A stretch of 64,000 nt of DNA from Atherix ibis (taxonomy: Eukaryota > Arthropoda > Insecta > Diptera > Athericidae): contig OY282605.1 of the NCBI GenBank assembly GCA_958298945.1, forward strand, positions 31,846,811-31,910,810. Direction: 5' to 3'. The notes under the pieces were generated by a model that did not search any database, was not told the DNA's origin, and saw only the letters and a list, made by a program, of their open reading frames with translations. Of this stretch, positions 47,246-58,290 are shown one piece after another. Every line of letters begins with the position of its first letter. Position 1 is the stretch's first letter. The position numbers were made by a program, and so were the translations under genes.

Positions 47246-47309
47246 TAATAATTTTTTTTTGCAATAATTTTTACAAAAAAGTGCTGAAAAGTTTTAAATG
47301 AAATCACCT

Positions 47310-48070
47310 TCAGGTTCTCGATTACTCAGTTTTTTCTAGTATTTTTTGATATTCAGCATCAGCGGTGCGATAACCCGGAGTTTGGTCTAGGCCTGCTGAG
47401 TCAAAAAATACTCCCAGCAGGGGCGAAGATAGGGCCTAGATCGTCTTCTGGGACTGCAGATAGTGCCGCAGTAGGCTTTCCTGATAGCATCTTTCTTATC
47501 TATACGAATTAAATATCCAGCTCACAGCAGCCTATTGAGCTTAATTTTATCTAGAACCGGACGGTCACGGTAACGGTGTAGGACCTCGTCGTTCAATAAG
47601 CTCGTTAATCATCTATTCTCATGTAGGGTGCTAAAAATTCTTCGAAGGATTATTTTCCATAATGCGGACAAGAGTTAGCAATGGTTTTTGCTGAGTACCG
47701 ATGTTTCCGAAGAATAAATTTGGACTGGGAAGACTCTTGTCTTAGGTTTGATGGTCCTAAACCTAAGACAATAGCTTAGATTTTATGGTCAGAATTTTCG
47801 AACGAAATAATTTAGAATGACTGAAATAAGCTCTGTTGGCTGCCAGAAGCCGTGCATGTTTTTTTTTATGTTGTTGTCGGTGCTACTAGTTCTAATTTGT
47901 CTTGTCGTCCATGCCTACGCTGCCACCATGTATTTATGTGCAGCCCACGATTTTTCATTACCGAATCAATCAGGATACAGGCCTCTCATCAATGTCGTCG
48001 GCGCATACTAAAAGCTTGGCAAAGTCAACGAGCATAGTGTTCCTCATGCTGAGCCCTAAGTTATGTGCCA
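47310..48070 (-). pseudogene. LINE reverse transcriptase remnant (YADD to C-terminus)
   Basis: On the minus strand scattered frames read LLVCADDIDERPVS (YADD catalytic block with Y to C), then AANRAYFSHSKLFRSK and LTIKSKL, matching 'NR.Y..L...LRSK.LS..TKL' after the RT domain. Further on come YRDRPVLDKIKLNRLL, AGYLIRIDKKDAIRKAY and RRRSRPYLRP, matching the '..RLRWLGHV.RM......K......G.RRRGRP..RW' tail of common arthropod LINE polyproteins. Many stops and shifts; only this 3' portion is present. It is less AT-rich than its surroundings. Clade not settled (RTE- or CR1/jockey-like). Confidence 0.65.
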
Positions 48071-50690
48071 AGTTGGAATAAAGCCTCATTGGTATTGGCC
48101 ATAATTTTTTTTTGGGCAATCTTGACTAGAAAAAAGCGGAGAATATCTTAGAGATGGCACTTAGCAACGAAATACACATATCTCTATAATTGCTACACTC
48201 TGTGATATCGTATTTTTCGAGTATGGAATAGATAATTCCTAAGTGACAGTCATCGTTAAAAAATATAAAAATTGATTAAAAAAATACGAGAAATAAGGTC
48301 AGGTGAAAAGAGAACCTAGGAGACTCGATGATTCCCGTTTTATAGTGACACACGTCAAATAAGTGAACTGTTTAAAAATTTCTTGGTTGGGTCGTGGTTT
48401 TTTTTATAGTCCTGAATTTTAAGACTATTTTAAACAATTTGGTTTCCAGTATTGCACTGTTTGGTGTCTTATTTAAACTTAAGTCTTGGTTCTACACAAA
48501 ATCGATGCTTTTTCGTTGGAAGTCGGAGCACAACTAGAATTATGTCGATCTTCGTGATCGCAGATTCGAGACTTCGTCCTGGAGGAAGTGCGACACAACC
48601 GCTTTCTAGTATCTAATTTTGGATACACAAATGTGTCGTCTTTTCACATTAAAATATAGAGATTTTGCTGACCATCTTTACTATAAAATCGAAAATGGCA
48701 ATTTGTGACTTACACATATGTTACTATTCTCGAGCATCGACGACACGTTGATAGAGATTGTCGTGAAACAAGGAGCGATTTAACTATAAGAACCCTTCGT
48801 CTGAGCCTTTTAAAAATATCATAAAAAAATTGTTTTCATAAAGAAGTCCTTGGAATGTTCTACTTCTTTATCATTTTAAATGTTAAAGGCCTCTTCCCTA
48901 AGCGAAATTCATTTTTCAGTGACCTGTGAATTATTAAACAATATTTGGAAACCTTTTTTACCATTAAAAAAAATTATCGAAAATTGTAAACTTTGTAATT
49001 TTTTCTGAATAAAAATTATGAAAATAATTAATTATCCTATTTTACTTGATAGTGTATATTATAAGTGAATAGATGTAATTATCTTTTTGTCCAGTGTTCA
49101 GTAGTCTATTTACGAATAATTAACCTTCTTAACAGTTGTTGATTGTAGGAAAATTTAAATATTAAAAATTAGGATCGTAAATGAAAAAGCTAAATTTGGT
49201 GTATACGAATTTTTGCAGAAAATTTAATAAAAAATTACATAAAAAAAAAGAAAATCCTTATTATAAATTTAGTATTTTCCGAAAGCTAGGACACCGTTCA
49301 GTAAATAGTTAGTAGAATTTAAAAATTAAGTATAAAGAAATAATTATTTAAGTACCTTTAAGAGCTCTTCTCTTTCAATTGTAATTCAATTAATTTCCAC
49401 TTCAACTTTATTTGCATACTTTTGACTTTAAAACCGAATATTTTAGTTGTTTTATGTAAACAAATTGTTTTTATTTTTGCAAAGCAACCCTGTTTAATTT
49501 ATTCAATAAAAATAATACGCTAGTAGTAATAGCCTATAAGGATAATTCATTCTATTTTATTCAAAGTTGAATAATCTCAGTTATGCCTAATTAAATTACT
49601 AGAAATTGCTGACATGGTACTTATTATTATATAATACGTAATTATTAAATAAATTTGTTCATAATTAAACTGAATTGGATTTGTTTGAGCATAGTTCAAT
49701 TGTGCCTTCTTTCCAATTTAATTTTTTTGTAGTAAATGCACTTTTAATCAAAATTAAACAAGCTTCCATAATGATTTTAGTCAACTTTTTCCATCCACTT
49801 TGATTGAATGAAACTTTTTTGAAGTTTTGGATATAATTTGATTTTTTTTTTTTTTTTTAGAAAAATTGCTGAAAACATTTACTCAGCAAAAACTTTTTTC
49901 AACAATTTAAAGTTCTACAAAATGTAAACTGCTTGGGAATTTATAAATTATGTCTAGTTAAAAATACGATTTTTAATAAAATTGCTTAAATTTCTGTTTT
50001 GGACCAATTGAAATCAGTATTTTGTTTTCGTCATTCTTGGCAAGGTAATTTTTTTCAAAGTTAAATAGGATATTGCTAAGCTTTAAAGTTTATTAATAGA
50101 ACCTAATGTTTGTGAAAATCCTGTTTAACTTTGGAAATTAAAATTTTTAATGTCTAATGCATAATTAAATAAGTAAGAAGTTCAACATTATAAAGTAAAG
50201 TCTGTGAACTCCGCTATGAAAACGAATTATTAAAAACTTCGAAATGCCTTAAATTTATAACCAGGTCAATATTCTTTAATAATAAACTAGATAAATATGA
50301 TATTTTGATTATAAGAAATTATTTCTACAGTCTTTAAAATGTTTATTTTGAAATTATGTTGAAATCCCCTCAGTATAACTCTGAATTTCCAAACTTTCTT
50401 CCCTTATCCAAGCTGAAAATTATAGTTGACGTTGACCTCATCTATATCTCTGGGTAGGTACAAAATGTAAAATACTGATTAGTCCTTCTACAGAAATTTT
50501 TTTCTAGAGCAATTAAACGGACTTAGTAATAGCGTAGGTGTTCAAATTCATCAATTTTAGTATGGAATTTTCTCCTTTAGGAGAGTTAAATATTATGATA
50601 AGTTGTGGATAATAAATATGGCAATACAGATTCCACTTTAAAATCCCTTTCATTGAATCATCGTAATTTTCAGTGATAGCTACAGCCTTA
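48071..50690. other. gene-free AT-rich DNA
   Basis: No recognised motif. 48300-48800 is less AT-rich and could be an old repeat. A long T run lies at about 49840-49858. Confidence 0.5.
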
Positions 50691-50692
50691 GA

Positions 50693-51679
50693 TTAAAGAA
50701 GAACTGGATAGGCCTCTACACAAGAATTCTGACCGAATTTTGTGGCAATACATTCGTAGAACGCACACACATGCAATACAACAGATACGGCGTAAATCAT
50801 TGGGGGCCAATTGTAAGGTTCAGCATGCGAGTGAAGCGGTTCGTTCCCTTCAATTTTCTTGCACACATTTTATGTACGCCGGCACTGAACTATTTTCGGG
50901 TAAACATTGAACTGTCAACATCGCATTTGTTTACATTCATTAAATGCCGAACTTTCCACTTTTTAAACACTTTTTCGATAAAATAAATCATTCAAAACCA
51001 TCTAAGCACATTATAAACTAAATTTTTGTTAATTTCTGTAGTAAAAATGAAAATATCAACTTACTGAAAGAAAGAAATTCCCGGCTTCCTTATTCCTTCG
51101 GTTGAGCAGCAATTCTTAATAAAACACTTCATTTTCTGAAATAAAAAATTCGTATTAAGTTCTAACAACAATATAACTATTTATAAAAATACTTACTTTT
51201 TCGTAAATACTTGAAAATACATACAAACTACACTTTAAATTTCACTTTTTTATATGACGAAATAACAATTTCAGAAATGACAAAGCTATCCCCTAAGTCT
51301 CCACTTTCATGGAGAATTAAAGTTTTAAAACTCTCCGAAAGTCTACAAAATTGAGGCGGTTTATATTTGATTGTGATATTTACGAAATGTATAATAAACC
51401 TAAAATAGAATTCCATTTCGTATCAAAAGATTGTGCAAAAATATAAAATGACCTATCGTTGTATTTAAATTGTATTTTTGTTTCCAATAAGTGAATTTAA
51501 ATAAATATAAGTTATACTTTTGCAATTAAATAAATTTCCATTACGACACATAGATGGCAGTGGGTGTCATGTCTACATAAAAAATTTTTGACGGTCATAT
51601 CCCCTTCGTAAAAATTCTTACACAAAATTGCGTATACATATACGGTAGGTGCCTATCCAGGTATTCTTTAATCTAAGGC
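50693..51679. mobile_element. family X TIR element, copy 2
   Basis: The left end CAGCCTTAGATTAAAGAA and the complement of the right end (GCCTTAGATTAAAGAATACC) match over about 25 bases, followed on both sides by CTGGATAGGC. TA at 50691-50692 and 51680-51681; the last two bases of the right TIR are missing. The length is 0.99 kb and it is non-coding. It lacks the Tigger insertion and the ~395 bp AT-rich segment of copy 1 and so serves as the empty-site reference. Confidence 0.75.
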
Positions 51680-51770
51680 TACAGCTGCCTTGGAAGCAAT
51701 TCAAATGAGACGGTTCTCAACAATATACGATATAATCTGCTTTATAAAAGAGATGCAGAATTCCGTTCTA

Positions 51771-53060
51771 CGAGGGTCGTTCAATAAGTCCTTAGAAAAA
51801 GATGGAAAAAAACTGTTTTTAAAAAAAAAAATTTTATTTTTCAACATAATGTTCTTTTAGCTCTATACACTTTTCCAACCGTTTTTCCAAAAATTTTATC
51901 ACGTCCAAAAAATAGGATTTCGGAAGTTCTGCAAAATACTCATCCGTTTGAGCAATGACGTCCTCGTTGGAAGTGAACCGTCTTCCGCCAAGCCATTTCT
52001 TCAGATTGGGGAAAAGAAAATAGTTACTCGGGGCCAAATTTGGTGAATATGCGGGATGCTGCAACAATTCCATTCTCAATTCCACATTTTTGGCCATGGA
52101 AACAGCGCAGGTGTGCACACGCGCATTGTCCTGATGCAAGAGGATTTTTTTCTTCTTCACATGGGGGCGTTTCTCTTTGATTTCCTCGCTCAACCGTTGC
52201 AATAACGACGCGTAATACGCTCCTGTTATTGTTTTTCCTTTTTCCAAGTAGTCGATAAAAATGATGCCCTGCGAATCCCAAAAGACCGTGGACATCACCT
52301 TGACGGCCGATGGCACAGTTTTTGCCTTCTTCGGAGCCCGTTCACCCATGAAAATCCACTGTGATGACTGTCTCTTCGTTTCTGGAGTGTAGTAGTGTAT
52401 CCAGGTTTCGTCCACAGTGACATATCGACGAAGGAATTCGGCAGGATTGCGATGATAGAGTGCCAACATAGCCTCAGAGTCCACTACACGATTGCGCTTA
52501 TTCTCCTCTGAGAGCAAACGCGGCACCCATCTTGCCGAAATTTTTTTCACAGACAATTTTTCATGCAAAATTGAAGCGACTGTACCTTGTGATATGCCCG
52601 TGGCCTCAACTAATTCGCGCACTTTAATTCGCCGATCGTTCAAAATCAGATCGTGGATTTTGTCGATGATTTCAGGAGTAGACACCTCAACTGGGCGTCC
52701 TGAACGATGTTCATCTTTTGTGGATGAACGGCCACGTTCAAATTCATTCTCCCAATTGTAAACCATCGCAAACACAGGTGCAGATGTGCCATGAACTGCA
52801 TCCAACTCGGCTTTGATTTCTTTCGGGCTTAAGCCTTTCAAATGGAGATGTTTGATGACAACCCTAAACTCGCTTTTTTTCATTGTTATGCACAAATAAA
52901 TGTCGTTAACTTTAATCGACGATAGAAATTGACCTACGCTATGGACCGAGCTGAAATTTTGACAGCTTTCCTGTCGATAATGCTTCTTACAAAAAAAATC
53001 TTTACCAACACTACAAGCGAAATTTTTTGGATTTTCTAAGGACTTATTGAACGACCCTCG
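51771..53060 (-). mobile_element. family B mariner, full length, TA duplication
   Basis: Both ends read CGAGGGTCGTTCAATAAGTC (right as complement) with TA at 51769-51770 and 53061-53062. The length is 1.29 kb, the longest family B copy. It sits 91 bases from family X copy 2. Confidence 0.93.
51834..52883 (-). CDS. family B mariner transposase, open frame, catalytic D to N
   Basis: 349 codons without a stop, from the family start (MKKSEFRVVIKHLHLKGL) to ELKEHYVEK; an open frame also extends upstream through the TIR to 53111, but that start is not the family's. N-terminal HTH regions span about residues 1-112 (ELVEATGISQGTVASILHEK at 90-109). WVPRLL is at 119-124, D158 lies in VTVDETW and D252 in LHQDNARVH. 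The third catalytic residue, normally D287 in APSDYF, is N, and nearby SPDLAP is SPNLAP (residue 282). Mariner transposases need all three aspartates for metal-dependent cleavage, so it should bind TIRs but not cut. Either a recently inactivated copy or, less likely, a retained DNA-binding protein. Confidence 0.85.
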   Translation of the reverse strand: MKKSEFRVVIKHLHLKGLSPKEIKAELDAVHGTSAPVFAMVYNWENEFERGRSSTKDEHRSGRPVEVSTPEIIDKIHDLILNDRRIKVRELVEATGISQGTVASILHEKLSVKKISARWVPRLLSEENKRNRVVDSEAMLALYHRNPAEFLRRYVTVDETWIHYYTPETKRQSSQWIFMGERAPKKAKTVPSAVKVMSTVFWDSQGIIFIDYLEKGKTITGAYYASLLQRLSEEIKEKRPHVKKKKILLHQDNARVHTCAVSMAKNVELRMELLQHPAYSPNLAPSNYFLFPNLKKWLGGRRFTSNEDVIAQTDEYFAELPKSYFLDVIKFLEKRLEKCIELKEHYVEK

Positions 53061-53062
53061 TA

Positions 53063-55142
53063 TTTTAGAAATAAACACTTTTTGACATTCGAAGATAAAT
53101 GGACAGGACAATTGGTGAAAGGTTTATTTTCAAGCATTGGCCAACTATTTTGCAACAAGTCTACTGGACAATTACAACAAAATTTTGACAAGAAAACATT
53201 CAGGATATTCTGTTTTCATGCAGTATTTCTTCTTTAGAAACCACTACCACTCCATCCATCCATTCTGTAACGTTCAACTCACTAATGTCATCTTACTCAA
53301 AATTTTTATTCCAATGAAATTCCCGTCATTATGATGCCTTTAGCTCCCGCATTATAATTTTCAAGTTCTTTTTCAATTTCTGAATTTAATAAAGATCTAA
53401 ACGCAGGTCCGCCCAACTAACAAACGACAGATTCCATCCAACCTACACACTTAAAAGACCTCAAATGGTCATTATTTCCTAAGAACCTTTTATACAAACA
53501 AAAATTTCAGCAGGTTAAAAGATACTCGATTCAATTATTTAAATCTTATTTATTTAATTATAAATATTATAGTTATCTACTCAAAATAATATAGAAAACA
53601 TTAGATAATCATATTTATTTAGTATTTATAAAAATTATTGGTGGTAAAGTTATTCTGTCACTTTTCATATCACATTTGGGTTAATTCATAGAATATAACA
53701 TTTTCTTCGTGAATCTAGAACAGGATAATGGGGAGTTTTTCTGGAACCCACAATAAATATGGTAACCAATCTATTTTTAGTAGACTTATTTTCGACAACA
53801 ATTTCATAAATTCTCAAGAAAGATGGTAGCAATAGGATGATATTACTTGTGTTAATACCGAAATAGTTTCGAATTTCTTGACTTGCTTGAGTATCAGGGA
53901 TATTCGTCTACAAAATATCCTGCAAGGCTTCCGGCTATAGCACTTTTCCCTGATAAAGCATACCCAACTTATATTAGTCTTGAAACTTTTATAGAACATA
54001 GTCTTATATCATGCTATCATTTTGTAAATAGGATTTTGGGTACGAGAACCCGAGGAATACAACTTAAGTAGTTAAGATGCAGTACTTTCCCCTACAATAT
54101 GGGAATGGCTCTCATACGGAATAGTCCATCAAGTTCATAAATCATAGTTCAGTATATCTCACAGGGTTCATTAAAACTTTAGTTCTCATTCATTCCCCTT
54201 TCGCGTCCGAGCGAACTACTACAATAATTATAAGTTTACCATGTTTTCAAATAATATTGAAAATAAACAACAAAACTATACTCGATATTATTTCTATCAC
54301 GTTCACATATATCCTTATAGCTAGTTTGTTAAATGGAGCAATATATTTCGAGATAATTTCGGTAGCAGAACACTTGGTCCAGTAATCAAAAGTGCTACTA
54401 AATGAGTTTTTATCAAGAAGTTCTTGCACGTTCATATCATAAAAATTTCCAATAGAATTTTCTGTATTTCTTGGATTACAGTTTAAGCTAACGATTTTGG
54501 TTCGATTTGATTTTAAATTAGCTGATATCGAATTGAAATCCCGAAGTCAAATGGAAGTTTTCCAATAAAAATTAACATGAACATTTAGGATTTTAGTTGG
54601 AAAATTTTTCTTATAGTGCAATTTTCGCAAAAGGTTTTTTTTTCATTATAAAAATGCTGGCAGTTAAAAATTATTTTCTACTCAAGGAGTTAGTATGTAT
54701 TTGATATTAGTCGAACTAGAATTTTTTTGGATGCTTAACTGATTAGTTTTATGTTTATTTTCTGCTATCAAATTAGTTTCTTTTAATAATATCAGAGGAT
54801 AAGGAAAAAATTACCTTTCATTTTAGAGCTATTTAAGGAAGCTATCTTTTTATTATTAATTAAGGTTTATGTTATAGAGCGTATATGTTTTTATATTTTA
54901 TGCATGCTTCCAAAATATATTTTTTTAAGTATCATTATAAATAGTCGTTTCTGAGCTATAATTTTTAACTCCACTAAATAAGATGTTATAAAGTATTGGC
55001 TTTAGTGCCGATGATTTGTTCATCGCCGTACTTCTAGGCTGTGTGCAGATCAGGGGGATGTATATGGAATTTTCGACAAGTCTGAAAAGGCCATGATTTG
55101 GAACGTTTCGTCGAGTGGACAGTAAAGTTGAATTGTGTTTGC
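53063..55142. other. gene-free AT-rich DNA
   Basis: Short frames only (about 60-65 codons at 53137, 53814, 54247), none with a family motif. 54990-55140 is less AT-rich but unassigned. Confidence 0.5.
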
Positions 55143-55144
55143 TA

Positions 55145-56427
55145 CCATGTGTATAAGCTTAAATCCGCTGTTTTTAAGTCAAAAAAACACAGGTTTTTTC
55201 ATGGAAATCAAAAACAAATTTATTCAAAGTACTTACCCTCGGTAGCTACACATTTTTCCCATCTCTCGAGCAATTTGTGGATACCACGTTAAAAAATTCC
55301 TTCTCTTTCGAGGAAAACCACTCATCAAGCCATTTTCGGACATCTTCGTAAGAATTGAAGTGCTGCTCGGGGAGCGCGTGGCCCATCGACTAAAACAGGT
55401 ATTATTGGGAAGGGGCCAGGTCTGGTGAATAAGCGGGATGGGGTAGCATCTCCCAGTTGAGTGTCTCCATGTAGTTTCGGACCATTTTTGACGTTTGCGA
55501 TCGTGTGTTGTCGTGGAGGAAAATCAGCTTGTCATGTCTTTGTTGATAATCCGTCCTTTTTTCACGGAAAGCACGATGCAATTTGATCAGTTGTTGGTGG
55601 TAGCGGTGGGCATTGACAGTTTTATCAGGTTTTAACATCATATCGAAGACGATACCCTGCTGATCTCACCAAACACACAGCGTCGCCTTCCGTCCGAAGC
55701 GATTTGGTCTTGGGGAAGATGTTGATGGTTGGCCGGGATCAACCCACGATTTCTTAAGTTTAGGATTCTCGAAATATATTCACTTTTCATCGCCTGTCAC
55801 AATCCGATGCAGGAACGACTTTCTCTTCTGTCTGGTGAGCAAGATTTCGCATGTGTTTTGGCGTCGCTCCATCTGCCTATCGTTCAATTCATGCGGCACC
55901 CATTTTCCGATCTTTTCAATCTTCTCCATAGTACGCAGACGCATGGAAATGGCTAGTTGAATAACACCCAATTGTTCCGCGAGCATTTTTTGCGATTGGG
56001 TATCGTCTTCGTCCAATAGAGCCTACAATTGATGGTCCTCAACCTTCCTAGGCCGATTTTCACTTTTCTTATCCCACAAGTCAAAATTGCCGTCTTCGAA
56101 CCAACGAAACCAATCTCGGCACGTTGTTTCCAATAAAACACTGTCACCATAGGCCTCCATAAGCATTTGATGAGATTCGGGAGTCGATTTCTTCAAATTA
56201 AAGCAGAAAAGCAGCGCTTCCCGCATATGCTCTTTGTCTGGCACAAACCTAGACATGAATTCCAAAGGAAAAATGTATAGTTGTTGTACGAAGTTGCCGA
56301 CAATGTGCACTGATTAATGTTGACGGATGACAAACTCATAAAAAAAAGTATGACGTGCCCATGGCAGCTTAATACGCTCACTCAAGCGATCTATAACCAA
56401 ACAGCGGGTTTAAGCTTATACTCCTGG
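55145..56427 (-). mobile_element. Mos1-like mariner, full length
   Basis: The left TIR CCATGTGTATAAGCTTAAAT and the complement of the right TIR, CCAGGAGTATAAGCTTAAAC, each differ by a base or two from the consensus seen at 7255. TA precedes the left end (55143-55144); the right flank is TG, so one side has mutated. The length is 1.28 kb, as for Mos1. Confidence 0.9.
55220..56256 (-). pseudogene. mauritiana-type transposase pseudogene
   Basis: The start ATG at 56256 gives MSRFVPDKEHMREALLFCFN, the family N-terminus. The N-terminal frame runs to 56023, where a stop falls before LDEDDTQSQ; 55780-56016 carries the second HTH and WVPHELNDRQMERR, then FLHRIVTGDEK with the first catalytic D, ended by a stop in place of W. 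A further stop precedes 55641. Then 55402-55641 reads LIKLHRAFREKRTDYQQR, FLHDNTRSQTSK with the second D and HPAYSPDLAPSQ, where a frameshift replaces the third catalytic D region. The tail to GKYFE is present in other frames. At least four lesions. Confidence 0.88.
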
Positions 56428-56439
56428 TGTATGCACCCA

Positions 56440-56600
56440 AATGCTGTAATTCTTAGGATCGAAGAGTTATGCAACGTTTTATATGCACTCAAATGCCGTT
56501 GCATAACTCTTTGACTCAACTGGCTATATGCACTCAAATACTGTCATACCCGGAGGTTATTATAAAATCAAAGAGTTATGCAACGTTTACACCATTCGAG
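56440..56600. repeat. short repeats with AGAGTTATGCAACG
   Basis: The word GAGTTATGCAACGTTT occurs at about 56464 and 56575, and its complement CGTTGCATAACTCTTTGA at about 56493, with ATATGCACTCAAAT(GC/AC) between the copies. It makes a local direct and inverted repeat of unknown origin, possibly the edge of the Harbinger-like element that follows. Confidence 0.6.
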
Positions 56601-56999
56601 TAAGGCACAGATTATTTGAGCAAAATGTGTGTATCAAATGCGTCTGATTGGACGAACTTTTTAACACCGATTGCACCATTCAAACAATAGACGAATTATT
56701 GGATCAACTCAAATATTTTTGTTTGAGCCTTTAGAAAGGAAATGAAAATGCCTCGATCACAGGCTCGAACAATTTTCGAGCAATGATTACACATGAGCGT
56801 AATCAAAATTCATCCAGTTAGAATTTGTTTGAGTTACGATTTTTTTCTTCATCTTTTTGACATTTAACGATTTTTGTTTCATGATTCTGAACGATTTTTA
56901 ATTGTGTTCTTTTGCGTTTTGCAGTCCAATATATTTTATTGAACAAAATAAAATGAAAATAATCGAGAAAAAAAACAGCTGCAGCGCGAACAGTGTATC

Positions 57000-57245
57000 C
57001 CGCATAGTACGTTCGTGATGGCCTGAGTTGGCCAGTGAATATGGAAAGTTGTTATCAGAACTTCTAGGCCGTGGTCATTTCGAGGAGAAATTGTTTAGCA
57101 ATTTTCATCGACTTTGCAAGGTTGATATCGATTACCTTTTGAAATAGGTCTCGCCGTTGATCACCAAAAAAGACAACACCACTTCGTAAAGCCATATTTC
57201 CCGGTACACGTTTGGCACTCACGCTTTCTTAGTTGGCAAATGGTT
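57000..57245 (+). pseudogene. PIF/Harbinger-like transposase fragment
   Basis: The plus strand reads RSWPELASEYGKLLSELL, then LFSNFHRLCKVDIDYLLK, a stop, VSPLITKKD, and after a frame change TPLRKAIFPGTRLALTLS. This follows the N-terminal order of HARBI1-type transposases: '..F.NF.RM....F..LL..V.P.I.K.DT..R.AI.P..RLA.TLRFLATG'. The DDE catalytic part was not found downstream. At least one stop and one shift. Repeated 57.3-57.5 kb DNA may be part of the same element. Confidence 0.65.
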
Positions 57246-57361
57246 GCAGCGCGATCCAGTTTTTTTATAATCCGAACATATATTTTTAATAAACAAATGT
57301 TCTTCACTCGTTCGAGTATCTACAATTTGAGGCGATTACACCATTCAAGCAAATATTTCCG

Positions 57362-57500
57362 TTTTGTTCATCTCGAACATGCTCGATCGCATATATTACA
57401 CCGAATAAATAGACGATTTTTCCTTAATTTGTTCGTCTCGAACATGCTCGATCCGATATGTTTGAGCATATATTACACCGAATAAATAGACGATTTTTCC
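57362..57500. repeat. ~62 bp tandem repeat, two units
   Basis: Unit one (57362-57423) and unit two (57429-57500) share TCTCGAACATGCTCGATC, then CATATATTACACCGAATAAA and TAGACGATTTTTCC. Unit two carries about 10 extra bases (GATATGTTTGAG region). The TCGAACATGCTCGA core is near palindromic. ACCATTCAA and AATAGACGA words also occur before the Harbinger-like fragment at 56680-56700, so this may be element-terminal DNA. Confidence 0.65.
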
Positions 57501-58288
57501 CTAAAATTCGAGTATTTGTCATTTTGAAGCCGAACAATTCCGTAGATTTGCAGTTAACCAATGACCTTCTCTGCAACCCCTCAGCTATCAATTAACTTAA
57601 AATTGAACTAAAAATCCTGTCATTTATGCGCTTTCAAAATAAAGAGAAAAAACATTATTTTACTCAAAAAAATTAATAAAATCCGATACGAATATTTTGG
57701 ATTACTTAAATCAAAGAATAATGAATGAAAATACAATTAAAAATGTTGATAAACATATTTTTTTAGCTGTGGTTCCTGACATCTATATTTTACTTATAGA
57801 ACTAAGAACCATTTGAAATTTGAATTTTTGACATATCATAACTAAAAAATCGTTTCGTGCTAATTATATACATTTTTGACATATCATATGTGAAAATATT
57901 TTAACACATTAAATTATTAATCATAAATTTAATAATTTAATGTGTTAAAATATTTTCAGAAAATGGAGTGTTAGGTTAACAATTGTCGGATAAATTGATG
58001 ATAAAAATAAATTATATATTTAAATATAGGATATAGTTGATTATCATTCAATGAATTTTTGTTGGAAGTCGAGTACTCTAATTGATTAAAAACTAAAAAA
58101 ATATTTTGCAACATAAACAGACGATTAATTGTGATCATAATGACGTTTCAGTAACAGTCGCCTGATTAATTTTCGATGGGGGCTGAATAATTTTCAAATA
58201 TGTAGAAATATAAATTTATTTAGTGCGTCTACACGTCAAGTTTAAAACGTCACATTTACCGTTTTTTTGCGCCTCTGACAGAGTAATA
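57501..58288. other. gene-free AT-rich DNA
   Basis: Apart from the inverted repeat at 57891-57958 no structure or coding motif was found. Confidence 0.5.
57891..57958. repeat. perfect 30 bp inverted repeat, 8-base loop
   Basis: 57891-57920 and 57929-57958 are exact complements (arm begins TGAAAATATTTTAACACATT) around TCATAAAT. All 30 pairs match. The DNA could form a strong cruciform, or the transcript a hairpin. AT-rich, with no TSD seen. Confidence 0.85.
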
Positions 58289-58290
58289 TA

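Noticed and set aside
57362..57500. Repeat units that might suggest a CRISPR-like array
   Set aside because: Only two units of ~62 bp with no unique spacers, in a eukaryotic context.
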